Notes under the pieces: generated by a model
What the model was told of the DNA's origin: nothing
The model's input: only the letters and a program-made list of their open reading frames with translations
Databases searched by the model: none
Translations under genes and position numbers: made by a program
Shown: in pieces, positions 1 to 8,432 of the stretch
Position numbering within the stretch: position 1 is the stretch's first letter
How the letters are laid out: each line of letters opens with the position of its first letter
DNA from: Dehalococcoidia bacterium
GTDB taxonomy: Bacteria; Chloroflexota; Dehalococcoidia; Lucifugimonadales; Lucifugimonadaceae
Direction: 5' to 3'
NCBI GenBank assembly: GCA_002700125.1
Contig: PACM01000026.1
Coordinates: 13,317-34,118 of the forward strand
Length of the DNA: 20,802 nt

Positions 1-1
1 A

Positions 2-703
2 GAGTTTGCTAGATTTGTAGAAGATACTAAATATAGAACCGAAGCAGAGACTTTCGGATGGTCTTTTTGTTTTTTTGATCAGATTCAAGATTCTGATTAC
101 CCTGAAGTTGTTAAGGAAGCTTCTTGGTGGGTAAAAACGGAACGAGCATTCTGGAATTTACCAGATGGTCACAATGTAGCGATAAAAAATTTTTTAAAAC
201 ACCCTGTAACACACGTTTCTTGGAATGATGCAAATGCCTTCTGTAAATGGTCCAAAACTAGATTACCTACTGAGGCAGAATGGGAGTATGCCGCAAGAGG
301 AGGACTTGAACAGAAAATATTTCCTTGGGGAGACGAATTTTTAGTAGAAGGTAAAATTAATTGTAATATTTTTCAAGGTAAATTTCCAAGTGATAATACC
401 TCTGAAGATGGATTCAGATTTACAGCCCCGGTGGATTGTTATTCAGCTAATGGTTTTGGACTCTACAACGTGGTAGGAAATGTTTGGGAGTGGACTCAAG
501 ATTGGTTCACTAGATTTCATGATCTAGAAACAAATGTTAATCCTATAGGTCCCGAGCGAGGAAATACGAAAGTTATTAAAGGTGGATCTTTTCTATGTCA
601 TGATAGCTACTGTAATCGTTATAGAGTCTCAGCAAGATCTAGCAATACCTTAGATTCTTCTACTGCGAATATGGGATTTAGAGTTGTTAAGCTTGAAGGA
701 TAA
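2..703 (+). CDS. Formylglycine-generating enzyme (FGE/SUMF1 family), 5' truncated
   Basis: The frame is open from the window edge to the TAA at 701-703, giving about 233 residues; the start lies upstream. The family converts the active-site Cys (or Ser) of sulfatases to C-alpha-formylglycine. Visible motifs include FGWSF near the edge, HPVTHVSWNDA, TRLPTEAEWEYAARGG and GNVWEW. Near the C terminus, GGSFLCHDSYC carries two Cys (codons 596-598 and 611-613) matching the copper-binding catalytic pair of true FGEs, followed by RYRVSARS and GFRVV. Keeping both Cys favours a real sulfatase-activating FGE over the many SUMF1-fold proteins that lack them. No sulfatase is in the window, so the substrate is presumably encoded elsewhere. 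The next gene starts inside this one (20-base overlap), suggesting co-transcription. Confidence 0.93.
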   Translation, partial: EFARFVEDTKYRTEAETFGWSFCFFDQIQDSDYPEVVKEASWWVKTERAFWNLPDGHNVAIKNFLKHPVTHVSWNDANAFCKWSKTRLPTEAEWEYAARGGLEQKIFPWGDEFLVEGKINCNIFQGKFPSDNTSEDGFRFTAPVDCYSANGFGLYNVVGNVWEWTQDWFTRFHDLETNVNPIGPERGNTKVIKGGSFLCHDSYCNRYRVSARSSNTLDSSTANMGFRVVKLEG

Positions 704-1721
704 GTTTTTTACTTTTTTACTTTTGTTTATTTCCGTCACACTAGGATGTGGAGGTGATCTAGAATTTAATTTTGATGATTTTGTAGAAAGTGATCAAAAG
801 TTCAATATTATTTCTTATGAGATTCAGTCTGTAGCAGATTTATTCAATGAGAGGTTTAGACTAAAAAGTTTGGATAAATCAAAATTAGATCTGAAAAATA
901 CTTTAATAGATAAAATATATGATGAAGAATTAGACTTTTTTTTTGATATCGTATTTCCTTTACCTGAGTTCTCTCTTGAAGAATCTCCTCCCAAACTTTT
1001 GTTAATTTCTCCAAGAAGTAATATAGAAAGACTTGATGAAGTCCTCTTGACTGCTAGGTTAACCGATGCAGAGATAGTTTCTATCGAGCAGGATATTGAA
1101 AGTCAAACAGATTATTCATCAATCATCGTCAATATTGGTGGCATTGCTGCATACCCTTCAATTGTCACCGAAGTTTCAGACAAAGGAGCAATGTTTAAAC
1201 TTATTGCTCATGAATGGTTACATCAATATTTATTTTTTTTTCCTCTTGGTAGAGCCTATTTCTCAGATGAAGACATGAGATCAGTAAATGAGACCCTTGC
1301 AAATATCTTTGCAGATAATTTGTTGAATAATATGTGTAAAGAGGATGTATATATTCAATCAGGATATTGCCTACAGAATACTGATGTATCAGAGAAAGAT
1401 TTTGATTACTCTGTTTATATGAAAGATTTACGGCAACAAGTTGATTTTTTTCTTTTAGCAGGCGAGATAGAAAAGTCCGAAAAGTTAATGAATAGTGCGA
1501 CAATTTATCTGAATTCCAGAGGATATAATATTCGACGTATCAATCAAGCTTGGTTTGCCTTTCATGGCTCTTATGCAGATACTCCGGCTTCTTCCAGTGA
1601 AATAAACAATGAACTCACAAATTTTATCTCTTCAGAGAAATCTCTGGGTAATGCTATAAGAAAATTAAGATCTATTGACAATTATCAGGAGTATCTCAGA
1701 TTTGTAGATGAGAAGAAATAA
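684..1721 (+). CDS. Putative lipoprotein metallopeptidase (HExxH), family not recognised
   Basis: I do not recognise this 345-residue family. The N terminus has a short basic stretch and a hydrophobic segment (about residues 8-21) ending in Gly-Cys-Gly-Gly, like a lipoprotein signal with Cys22 as the lipidated residue; the box (T-L-G-C) is not fully canonical because -3 is Thr. HEWLH at 176-180 (bases 1209-1223) is a zinc-protease HExxH, and NETLAN places Glu203 where a gluzincin third ligand would fall. The inference is an exported, membrane-anchored zinc peptidase. The start is TTG at 684; TTG at 693 is an alternative that also keeps the signal peptide. No convincing Shine-Dalgarno is seen, and the 20-base overlap with the FGE gene suggests translational coupling. 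The rest is acidic and charged, without recognised domains. Confidence 0.75.
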   Translation: MLSLKDKFFTFLLLFISVTLGCGGDLEFNFDDFVESDQKFNIISYEIQSVADLFNERFRLKSLDKSKLDLKNTLIDKIYDEELDFFFDIVFPLPEFSLEESPPKLLLISPRSNIERLDEVLLTARLTDAEIVSIEQDIESQTDYSSIIVNIGGIAAYPSIVTEVSDKGAMFKLIAHEWLHQYLFFFPLGRAYFSDEDMRSVNETLANIFADNLLNNMCKEDVYIQSGYCLQNTDVSEKDFDYSVYMKDLRQQVDFFLLAGEIEKSEKLMNSATIYLNSRGYNIRRINQAWFAFHGSYADTPASSSEINNELTNFISSEKSLGNAIRKLRSIDNYQEYLRFVDEKK

Positions 1722-1760
1722 AATATTCATTCTTGGACAATGTAATGATAACATGTAGTT

Positions 1761-2867
1761 ATGTCAGTCAAATCAAATCTGTCAAAATTAATAAATGGCT
1801 TTGTTTATAGACCTCCTTCAAGGGATAAAGACGACAATGAACCATCTCTTCAAGACTTATTATCAAGATTAAATATAAAATTTCCTAAGATACCTGGTTT
1901 AGGTAAGGGATCTCCCTTTTTAGGTTTTATAATAATGGCAATTATCGCGGTTCTTTGGGTCGCATCGGGTATCTATACTGTTTCTCCTGACGAAAAAGCA
2001 GTTTTACGTACTTTTGGAGGTTATGTTGCAACAGTTGACCCAGGCTTGAGGTGGCATTGGCCAGGGCCAGTTGGTAATACAGATATAGTGGCCGTGACCA
2101 AAACTAGAAGATTAGAACTTGGTTTCCGTGGTTCTGATGTTAGACAAGGCGTTTTTCAAACAGTACCTGCTGAAGCTAATATGATCACAGGAGATGAAAA
2201 TATTGTTCAAGCCCAAGCTGTTATCCAATATCGAATCAGCGATCCTAAAGCATACCTTTTTGAGGTAGGGGACCCAGGTGAAATAGATCGAGAAATAAAT
2301 GAAGGCCAACCAGACGGTAAAACCTTGCGAGATATTGCCGAGACATCTCTAAGACAAGTGGTTGGAACTAGAAACATAGACGATATTTTGACCACTGAGA
2401 AAGAAGCTGTGCAACAGGAAGTTCTAGCAATAATGAGATCACTAAATGCTACATACTCGACAGGTATAGATGTTCAGCAATTTCTTCTTCAAAACGTCAA
2501 TCCTCCGAGTGAAGTTCAAGATGCCTTCGAAGATGTTGTGAGGGCGCGAGAAGACAGAGATAGAATTGTAAATTTAGCTGAAGCCTATCAAGCAGATAGA
2601 CTTCCTAGAGCTCAAGGTGATGCTGCAAAAATAGTTGAGGCTGCAGAAGCTTTTAAGGAAGGAAGACTTCAGATAGCAGCCGGTGAGGCAGCCGGTTTTG
2701 AAGAACTACTTAAAGCTTATGATCAGTCAAAAGAAGTTACAAGGACGAGATTATATCTTGATGCCCTGAACATTATATTGCCCAAAGTTAAGAAGTTTGT
2801 TATTTCGGATTCTTCTTCACCATTACCTTTACTACAGCTAACTGGAGAATCAGAGGTGGGTCCGTAA
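1761..2867 (+). CDS. hflK: FtsH protease modulator HflK (SPFH/band 7)
   Basis: This 368-residue protein has a hydrophilic N-terminal tail (about 1-50), one transmembrane helix (about 53-72) and then the SPFH/band 7 domain, which begins with a VSPDEKAVLRTFG-like stretch. A long Ala/Glu/Arg-rich helical region follows (about 255-320; REDRDRIVNLAEAYQ, RAQGDAAKI), typical of HflK oligomerisation. In characterised bacteria HflK pairs with HflC in a large membrane cage around the AAA+ protease FtsH and limits its access to membrane substrates. It lies 39 bases after the metallopeptidase gene and one base before hflC, the standard hflK-hflC order. No Shine-Dalgarno is evident upstream of the ATG. 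Family and partner are secure; the exact start is somewhat less so. Confidence 0.93.
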   Translation: MSVKSNLSKLINGFVYRPPSRDKDDNEPSLQDLLSRLNIKFPKIPGLGKGSPFLGFIIMAIIAVLWVASGIYTVSPDEKAVLRTFGGYVATVDPGLRWHWPGPVGNTDIVAVTKTRRLELGFRGSDVRQGVFQTVPAEANMITGDENIVQAQAVIQYRISDPKAYLFEVGDPGEIDREINEGQPDGKTLRDIAETSLRQVVGTRNIDDILTTEKEAVQQEVLAIMRSLNATYSTGIDVQQFLLQNVNPPSEVQDAFEDVVRAREDRDRIVNLAEAYQADRLPRAQGDAAKIVEAAEAFKEGRLQIAAGEAAGFEELLKAYDQSKEVTRTRLYLDALNIILPKVKKFVISDSSSPLPLLQLTGESEVGP

Positions 2868-2868
2868 T

Positions 2869-3948
2869 ATGAGAAGAACATTAATCCCTATTGCAGTAGT
2901 TGCCATTTTACTTTTTGTAATATTACCTCAGGTATTTTTTGTAGTTAACGAAACTGAACTTGCGATCGTAACTAGGTTTGGTGCCTTTCAAAGAGAGTTT
3001 CAAAGTCCAGGACTGAAAGTTAAAACACCAATAGTAGAAAATGTGACTAAGTTTGACAAAAGGCTCTTACGACTCGATGCTCCTCCAACAAGCCTTTTGA
3101 CTAAGGACAAGAAGAATCTTGTAATAGATGCATACGCTAGATATAAAATTGTTGATCCACTTCTTTTTTATCAAGCGATAGGAAATGAGTTACAAGCTGA
3201 ATCAAAGCTTGGTGATATAGTCAACTCCAGACTCCGTGATGAGGTTGCCCAAGATGAGCAAGAAGAAGTTATATCTGAACTTCGAGAACAAATAATGAAT
3301 CGAGTAACTGCTGCAAGTAATTTTGTAGATATCAGCAGAGAAGAGGCCATAAATCTGCAGAATGGGTTGAACAATCCTAACGTGAAAATAGATTTAGTCG
3401 CTAAATCAATGGATGGTGTCTCAAGACATGCCACTCCATCTGAGATTACTACCTTGCAAACAACACCTTCGCCTTTAGAACTTACAGACTTTGAAATTCG
3501 ATATAAGTACCCATTGCGCGAAGTGTTTGGTGCTGAAATTATTGATGTAAGAATAAAAAGAGCTGATTTTCCTGATGCAATTCAAAATTCTGTTTTTTCT
3601 AGAATGCAGGCTGAAAGAGAAAGAATAGCAAGTGGGTTAAGAGCAGAAGGAGCTCAAAGAGATGCCGAGATACGAGCTAATGTGGATAGGAGAGTCACGG
3701 TACTTTTGGAAACCGCTCTCGGTACTGAAGCCCGATTAAAAGGTGAAGCAGAGTCAGAGTCTATTGCCATATTAGCAGCATCATTAAATAAAGATCCTGA
3801 ACTTTATGCATTCCAAAGATATCTACAGACTTACTCACTGACCTTGACTGAAGGAGATACCTTAGTACTGTCTGCTGATAGCCCTCTATTTAAGTATCTA
3901 GATTCTCAAGATGGCATAGAAGAACCACTTGAGAAATCTGAGAATTAA
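2869..3948 (+). CDS. hflC: FtsH protease modulator HflC (SPFH/band 7)
   Basis: This 359-residue protein has an N-terminal membrane anchor (about 5-25), then VNETELAIVTRFG, the standard opening of the HflC SPFH domain. IDVRIKRADFPD and SRMQAERERIA mark the second half of the domain. A coiled-coil region with RLKGEAESESIAI and KDPELYAFQRYLQTY follows, and the protein ends on a short tail with LFKYL, as in HflC generally. A Gln/Glu-rich segment of some 65 residues inside the domain (about 140-205) corresponds to a similar extra segment in E. coli HflC, so it is normal. The ATG lies one base after the hflK stop, so the pair is almost certainly translated together. The gene converges on trpF with only 11 bases between the stops and no obvious terminator hairpin. 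Confidence 0.93.
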   Translation: MRRTLIPIAVVAILLFVILPQVFFVVNETELAIVTRFGAFQREFQSPGLKVKTPIVENVTKFDKRLLRLDAPPTSLLTKDKKNLVIDAYARYKIVDPLLFYQAIGNELQAESKLGDIVNSRLRDEVAQDEQEEVISELREQIMNRVTAASNFVDISREEAINLQNGLNNPNVKIDLVAKSMDGVSRHATPSEITTLQTTPSPLELTDFEIRYKYPLREVFGAEIIDVRIKRADFPDAIQNSVFSRMQAERERIASGLRAEGAQRDAEIRANVDRRVTVLLETALGTEARLKGEAESESIAILAASLNKDPELYAFQRYLQTYSLTLTEGDTLVLSADSPLFKYLDSQDGIEEPLEKSEN

Positions 3949-3959
3949 ACACCAATTAA

Positions 3960-4583
3960 CTATTTCTTAGCGAGCTTAATGAATTCATTTATTTTGCCAG
4001 TGTCTTTAACTCCGTCTGTTTCAACTCCTGACGAAACATCCACTCCGTACGGCTGATGCCTATCTTTAAGATCTTCTATGTTTTTAGAATTGAGCCCACC
4101 TGACACGAGGACATTGGTTAACCCGATAACATTTTTCGCTTTATCCCAATTAAAAATATTGCCTGTACCTCCTAATTTTTTTTCATGAAAGCTGTCCAAG
4201 ATTACATAATTGTGAAGCAGTAATGCTTTTTGTACTGTGTCCAAAATAGCCTCTGAACTATCAGTGTCTTTTATTCTAATTTGCCTGATGGTGGGTATTT
4301 CTATATTGAAATCTTCTTCCCCGCAGAGTTGAGCAATATCTAAGGCAGAGTGTTCCATAAGAGACTCTATTTCTTGTTGGGTATGGTTTCCGAAGACACC
4401 TACAGTTTTAGTCCTCATATCAGGTAGTTTTTGTTTCAGAGAGTTAATTATTTTAAAAACTTCTGTAGGATCAGTACTTCTTTTTGATTCAGGTACAAAT
4501 ATAAAGCCAATAAAATCTGCTCCAGATTCAATCGCTACAATAGCGTGCTCGATATTTTTAATGCCACATATTTTTACTTGCAT
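3960..4583 (-). CDS. trpF: Phosphoribosylanthranilate isomerase TrpF
   Basis: At 207 residues this is the normal length for a stand-alone TrpF, a TIM barrel that isomerises N-(5'-phosphoribosyl)anthranilate to the deoxyribulose form in tryptophan synthesis. The N terminus has KICGIKN, with Cys6 as the expected general base, then GADFIGFIFVPESKR. Asp130 in VILDSF is the expected general acid. LGGTGNIFNW, SGGL and VDVSSGVE form the phosphate-binding end. The usual QLHG reads QLCG here, a small departure. It is the last gene of the minus-strand trp run: its start overlaps the end of trpC by 10 bases, and its stop faces hflC. Confidence 0.95.
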   Translation of the reverse strand: MQVKICGIKNIEHAIVAIESGADFIGFIFVPESKRSTDPTEVFKIINSLKQKLPDMRTKTVGVFGNHTQQEIESLMEHSALDIAQLCGEEDFNIEIPTIRQIRIKDTDSSEAILDTVQKALLLHNYVILDSFHEKKLGGTGNIFNWDKAKNVIGLTNVLVSGGLNSKNIEDLKDRHQPYGVDVSSGVETDGVKDTGKINEFIKLAKK

Positions 4584-5380
4584 TTTTTTACACTGGACAA
4601 TTGATTTATTAATGAAGGCATGTCATTACTTTTTAATATTGACTCTCCAATCAAAACGGCATCCGCACCATATTCTGCCATCAGTTCCACGTCTTGTACC
4701 TCTTTCAATCCGCTTTCTGCAATGACGAATTTTTCTTTAGGTACCTTTGGTCCAAGATTTTCAAAAACTTTTAGTGATGTTTCGAGATTATTAAGATTTC
4801 TATTATTAATACCAATTACCTCGATATCAACGCTAAGTGCAAGGTTCAATTCCTCTTCTGTAAACACTTCAACTAAAGGAGTGATGTTAACTGATTTACA
4901 TGTATCGATTATTTTTTTAAAGTCTTGTTCTGAAAGTATAGAAACTATAACTAATATTGCTGATGCTCCGTTTGCTCTTCCTTCTACGACCTGATATTCA
5001 TCAATTACGAAGTCTTTTTGAAGTGTGGGTGTGTTACTTAATTTGGTAATTGAACTTACTTCAGTCAAGTCATTTATATCACCTGAGAAACGTGTTTTTT
5101 CTGTTAGGATTGATATCGCAGATGCACCATTTTCTACGTATGTTGAAACAATCTCGTTAAGATTCAAGTTTGCAAATATTTTTCCTGCAGAAGCAGATGA
5201 TCTTTTAATTTCCGCTATTAGTGATACTGAGTCAGAATGAAATATTGATTTAAACTCTGGTGGTGGATTCGTGGTTTCTAACAGTTTTTCAATTTTGACT
5301 ATAGGGTTATGTCTCTTTGACTCTTCTATAAGTCTAGATTTGTTTAGTAATATGTCTTCAAGAACAGGACCATATTTCAT
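4574..5380 (-). CDS. trpC: Indole-3-glycerol phosphate synthase TrpC
   Basis: This 268-residue TIM-barrel enzyme closes the ring of CdRP with loss of CO2 and water to give indole-3-glycerol phosphate. The expected catalytic and binding residues are present: Glu57 and Lys59 in IAEIKR, Lys122 in LQKDF, Glu171 in LVEVFTEEE, the Asn pair in GINNRNL (192-193), AESG (221-224) and LIGES (243-247). The usual S-P-S of the phosphate-binding turn after AEIKR reads S-A-S here. It starts three bases after the trpD stop and overlaps trpF by 10 bases, so it is translated within the trp operon. Confidence 0.95.
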   Translation of the reverse strand: MKYGPVLEDILLNKSRLIEESKRHNPIVKIEKLLETTNPPPEFKSIFHSDSVSLIAEIKRSSASAGKIFANLNLNEIVSTYVENGASAISILTEKTRFSGDINDLTEVSSITKLSNTPTLQKDFVIDEYQVVEGRANGASAILVIVSILSEQDFKKIIDTCKSVNITPLVEVFTEEELNLALSVDIEVIGINNRNLNNLETSLKVFENLGPKVPKEKFVIAESGLKEVQDVELMAEYGADAVLIGESILKSNDMPSLINQLSSVKKCK

Positions 5381-5383
5381 GTC

Positions 5384-6439
5384 TTAATCCATCTTATTAG
5401 TCATTGCAATCAGTTCTAATAACTTAGATTGTGCAGCACCTGAATCTATGGAAATTTTCGCCATTTCAGTCGCGTCAAGAAAACTTGCAGTTTTTCCGGC
5501 AGCCACTAGAGATGCAGCGGTATTAATTAAAACGGCATTTCGTCTTGATGCGATTGGGGAGTTATCTAATGGGTCAGAACCTTCTCCAGAAAATATTTGT
5601 TTTATAGTGTCAGCACTTTCTTTGATACTATTGATAATTAAGTTATTTATTCCAGACTCTGGGAGGCCAAAATCTGAAATTCTAGTTTTTCTTCTCTTAA
5701 CTTTATCTTTGTTCACTTCCCAGATAGTCGTTCTACCCTCTACACTTATTTCATCAAGATTATTGTGTCCATTAACCACTAATGAGTTCTCAGTACCAAG
5801 AATTTTTAAAGCCTCTGCTACTTTTTCCGCAGCTTCATAGTTTGATATTCCAATAAGCTGATTAGATGCACCCGCTGGATTTGTTAGAGGGCCAAGAATA
5901 TTGAAAACGGTGGGTATTCCTACCTCTCTCCTAAGAGGAGATGCAAATTTCATAGCGGGATGAAACGATTGAGCAAATATAAATCCTATACCAATTGTTT
6001 CTATACATTTTTTTACAGAATAGGGAGATAAATTAATTTTAACTCCCATCTCTTCTAGAGCATCTGCACTACCTGAGGATCCTGATATAGCTCGATTTCC
6101 ATGCTTTGCAACTTTAACTCCTGAGCCTGCAACAACGAATGCGACAGCTGTGGATATGTTGAAAGTTTTTAATCCATCGCCACCAGTGCCACAAGTATCA
6201 AGTAGCGGTTCGTTTAAATCTATCTTAAGAGATTTTTCTCTCATAGAGGTCGCCAAACCTGCAATCTCTGTAGGAGTTTCTCCTTTCATTTTTAAACCCA
6301 TTATAAAAGAGCCAAATTGAGCAGGAGTGACATCTCCTCTCATTATTTCATCCATAGTAGAATTGGCTAAATCAAAAGACATATCCTCTTTCGCCGCTAT
6401 TAATTTAATAGCTTGGCTTATTTTTTTTTCTGATGTCAT
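5384..6439 (-). CDS. trpD: Anthranilate phosphoribosyltransferase TrpD
   Basis: This 351-residue TrpD transfers the phosphoribosyl group of PRPP to anthranilate. The PRPP/Mg loop DTCGTGGDG lies at 81-89 with FNIST just after; KHGNRAISGSSGSAD (112-126) and the anthranilate-side FHPAMK are intact, as is FNILGPLTNPAG (179-190). One oddity: the stretch usually written G-x-R-T before the FN reads G-I-P-T, so the usually conserved Arg is Pro176 (CCC on the minus strand, bases 5912-5914). Arg170, the likely anthranilate-contacting Arg, is kept. The start overlaps the end of trpG by four bases (ATGA), a translational-coupling arrangement, and trpC follows after three bases. Confidence 0.95.
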   Translation of the reverse strand: MTSEKKISQAIKLIAAKEDMSFDLANSTMDEIMRGDVTPAQFGSFIMGLKMKGETPTEIAGLATSMREKSLKIDLNEPLLDTCGTGGDGLKTFNISTAVAFVVAGSGVKVAKHGNRAISGSSGSADALEEMGVKINLSPYSVKKCIETIGIGFIFAQSFHPAMKFASPLRREVGIPTVFNILGPLTNPAGASNQLIGISNYEAAEKVAEALKILGTENSLVVNGHNNLDEISVEGRTTIWEVNKDKVKRRKTRISDFGLPESGINNLIINSIKESADTIKQIFSGEGSDPLDNSPIASRRNAVLINTAASLVAAGKTASFLDATEMAKISIDSGAAQSKLLELIAMTNKMD

Positions 6440-6999
6440 TTATCTAAAAAGTTTTTTATAATTTCTTTTCCAGACTCTGTAAATATTGATTCTGGATGAA
6501 ACTGTATTCCCTCCACATCAAACCTCTTGTGTCTCACTCCCATCACCACTCCGCTATCACTTCTTGCAGATACTTCTAATTCTTCAGGAATCGTTTCTTC
6601 TACTATCGCAAGTGAGTGATATCTTACTACTTTAAGAGGGTTTTTTATATTTTTAAAAATTCCCTTTCCATCGTGAGTAATGCTAGATATTTTTCCATGT
6701 TTAATTTCTCCAGCATATTCCACCTTTGCCCCAAATGTTGACCCTATGCATTGATGTCCTAGGCAAACTCCCAGTATAGGTATTCTTACAGATAAAACTT
6801 TTATGAGCCTTTCAGATATTCCAGCATTTTCTGGATTTGAAGGCCCAGGTGAAACAACTAATTTTTCTGGATTGAGTTTTTCTATTTCACTTATTTTCTT
6901 TTCATCATTTCTATAAACTTTAACTTCTGCACCAACTTCTATCATGTATTGGTAAAGGTTGTACGTAAAACTGTCATAATTATCTATTAGTATGATCAT
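6436..6999 (-). CDS. trpG: Glutamine amidotransferase TrpG (anthranilate synthase component II)
   Basis: This 187-residue class I glutamine amidotransferase supplies ammonia from glutamine to a chorismate-binding partner. It opens IILIDNYDSFTYNLYQY, as TrpG/PabA proteins do. The SPGPSNPENAG loop is at 50-60. The nucleophile Cys79 sits in GVCLGHQ, KHGK is at 101-104, and His168/Glu170 in FHPES complete the triad. It overlaps the upstream trpE-like gene by four bases and trpD downstream by four. Only one such glutaminase is seen beside two trpE-like genes, so it may serve both. TrpG and PabA cannot be told apart by sequence alone; the operon favours TrpG. Confidence 0.94.
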   Translation of the reverse strand: MIILIDNYDSFTYNLYQYMIEVGAEVKVYRNDEKKISEIEKLNPEKLVVSPGPSNPENAGISERLIKVLSVRIPILGVCLGHQCIGSTFGAKVEYAGEIKHGKISSITHDGKGIFKNIKNPLKVVRYHSLAIVEETIPEELEVSARSDSGVVMGVRHKRFDVEGIQFHPESIFTESGKEIIKNFLDK

Positions 7000-8432
7000 A
7001 ATCTTATGTCTTTAAAAGCTTTAATTTTGTATAACGTTTCTTGATATTCTACCTCAGGAATCGAATCGTATACTATCCCTCCGCCTGCATTAAATGAAAT
7101 CTTGTCGTTTTTTCTTATTGCTGTCCTGATGATGGTACTAGTTTCAAGGTCTCCATTTGCGGAAAACCAGCCTATTGCACCACAATACGGCCCTCTTCCT
7201 TCTGATTCAAGTGCAGATATTAATTTTGCAGCACGAATTTTTGGAGCACCGGTCAGAGTACCTATAGGAAATGTTGACATGAATGTGTCTAATGAGTCGA
7301 ATTTTTTTGCAATTTTTCCACTGACTTCTGATGCAAGATGAATCACATTATTATAATTCTGAGTTTCCAATAATTTATCTACCTTTACGGTTCCTTTCTC
7401 TGAAACTCTTCCAAGATCATTTCTTGCTAAATCTACTAACATAATGTGTTCAGCATTATCTTTAATACTTTCTTTAAGGTTTGTTGCTAGTTTTAATTTG
7501 TTTGATTTTTTATTGACTCCTACGGTTCCAGCAACAGGCCTAATTGTCGCTTTATTATTTTTGACTTTTAAGAACATCTCAGGTGAAGAGCCTGTAACAG
7601 TGAAATCAGTTCCAATTAATTGGAATATATATTCTGAGGGATATTCGTGTACAAGATAAGTAAGTAACAATTCATCATTTAAGGTTGATTTTTTTTCGAA
7701 TCTTTGAGAGAACACGCATTGAATTAATTCTCCTTCTTTGATTAATTGTTTTATTTTCTTTACTTTGTTTAGATAAGTTCCTTTTTTGGTAATTAAGGAG
7801 GTAGGTTGTTTCAAAAATTTTTTTATCGTATTAGTTGCATTATTTTTCTTTAGATTAATGTTCTGTATGAATCCTATTATTTTGAATATTGTTTCACTTT
7901 CTTTTTGATAGGATTTTTCATCTAATTGAGCAGAAACAAGATGAGAAATGGTCAATGTGTTTTCCTGATGATCAATAGTTATCATTGTTTTTGGTATTAA
8001 GAAAAAAGATTCTGGGCATCCTGTTGGGTCTTCTTTTAAATCTCCCACATTTTCAAAATACTTATAACATTCGTATGAAATATAACCGAATGCTCCGAGA
8101 TGATCTATTTCTTGGTTACAGTAAGTATTTGTTATTTCTTTTTTTAATATAGATCTAAGAGTATTTATAGGATTTATCCCATTAGTCGAAATGGTATCTT
8201 TACTATCAATGATTAGAACAGTTTTATACGGTAAATCATCACCAGGTCTAGTAAACGTCATTATTCCTGATTGATGATTCCTTTCTGGGTATTCATTAAA
8301 AAAATTTACTCCATCTAGCTTTATTTCATCGATTTTTACAGATAATACAATGGATTCATATGATTTTGATAACGATTTAAATTGTCTTAAACTTGGAGAT
8401 ATTTTATTCAGATATTTCTGAGTTCTTTGCAT
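6996..8432 (-). CDS. Second anthranilate synthase component I-like protein (TrpE/PabB family)
   Basis: This 478-residue protein aligns over its full length with the chorismate-binding family: GAFGYISYE (113-121), LIQCVFSQRF (236-245), TGSSPEMF (280-287), AEHIMLVDLARNDLGRV (327-343), GTLTGAPK (391-398) and a final AGGGIVYDS. PVAGT (299-303) has Ala where aminodeoxychorismate synthases usually carry a nucleophilic Lys, which favours anthranilate chemistry. However, the RPRG that normally follows is [12 protein letters not shown] has become GTLTGAPK, and I see no LLES tryptophan-binding motif near the N terminus. It overlaps the end of the normal trpE by 29 bases and trpG by four, so it is translated between them. 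It could be a feedback-resistant anthranilate synthase, a PabB-like enzyme for folate, or a diverged subunit. The catalytic Glu and His residues remain, so it does not look like a pseudogene. Confidence 0.82.
   Translation of the reverse strand: MQRTQKYLNKISPSLRQFKSLSKSYESIVLSVKIDEIKLDGVNFFNEYPERNHQSGIMTFTRPGDDLPYKTVLIIDSKDTISTNGINPINTLRSILKKEITNTYCNQEIDHLGAFGYISYECYKYFENVGDLKEDPTGCPESFFLIPKTMITIDHQENTLTISHLVSAQLDEKSYQKESETIFKIIGFIQNINLKKNNATNTIKKFLKQPTSLITKKGTYLNKVKKIKQLIKEGELIQCVFSQRFEKKSTLNDELLLTYLVHEYPSEYIFQLIGTDFTVTGSSPEMFLKVKNNKATIRPVAGTVGVNKKSNKLKLATNLKESIKDNAEHIMLVDLARNDLGRVSEKGTVKVDKLLETQNYNNVIHLASEVSGKIAKKFDSLDTFMSTFPIGTLTGAPKIRAAKLISALESEGRGPYCGAIGWFSANGDLETSTIIRTAIRKNDKISFNAGGGIVYDSIPEVEYQETLYKIKAFKDIRL

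Noticed and set aside
1233..1241. Run of nine T in the metallopeptidase gene just after the HExxH codons, a possible slippage or phase-variation site
   Set aside because: The frame is intact through it, it encodes a plausible FFF stretch, and long T runs are expected in such an AT-rich sequence.
3289..3483. Apparent insertion inside the HflC SPFH domain
   Set aside because: E. coli HflC carries a comparable low-conservation segment in the same place, so this is normal.
3949..3959. Terminator sought between the convergent hflC and trpF genes
   Set aside because: Only 11 bases separate the stops and I see no stable hairpin there.
4620..4994. Open frame on the plus strand opposite trpC
   Set aside because: It lies wholly within a well-supported gene on the other strand and resembles no protein family; the same holds for other antisense frames in the trp, phe and oxidase genes.
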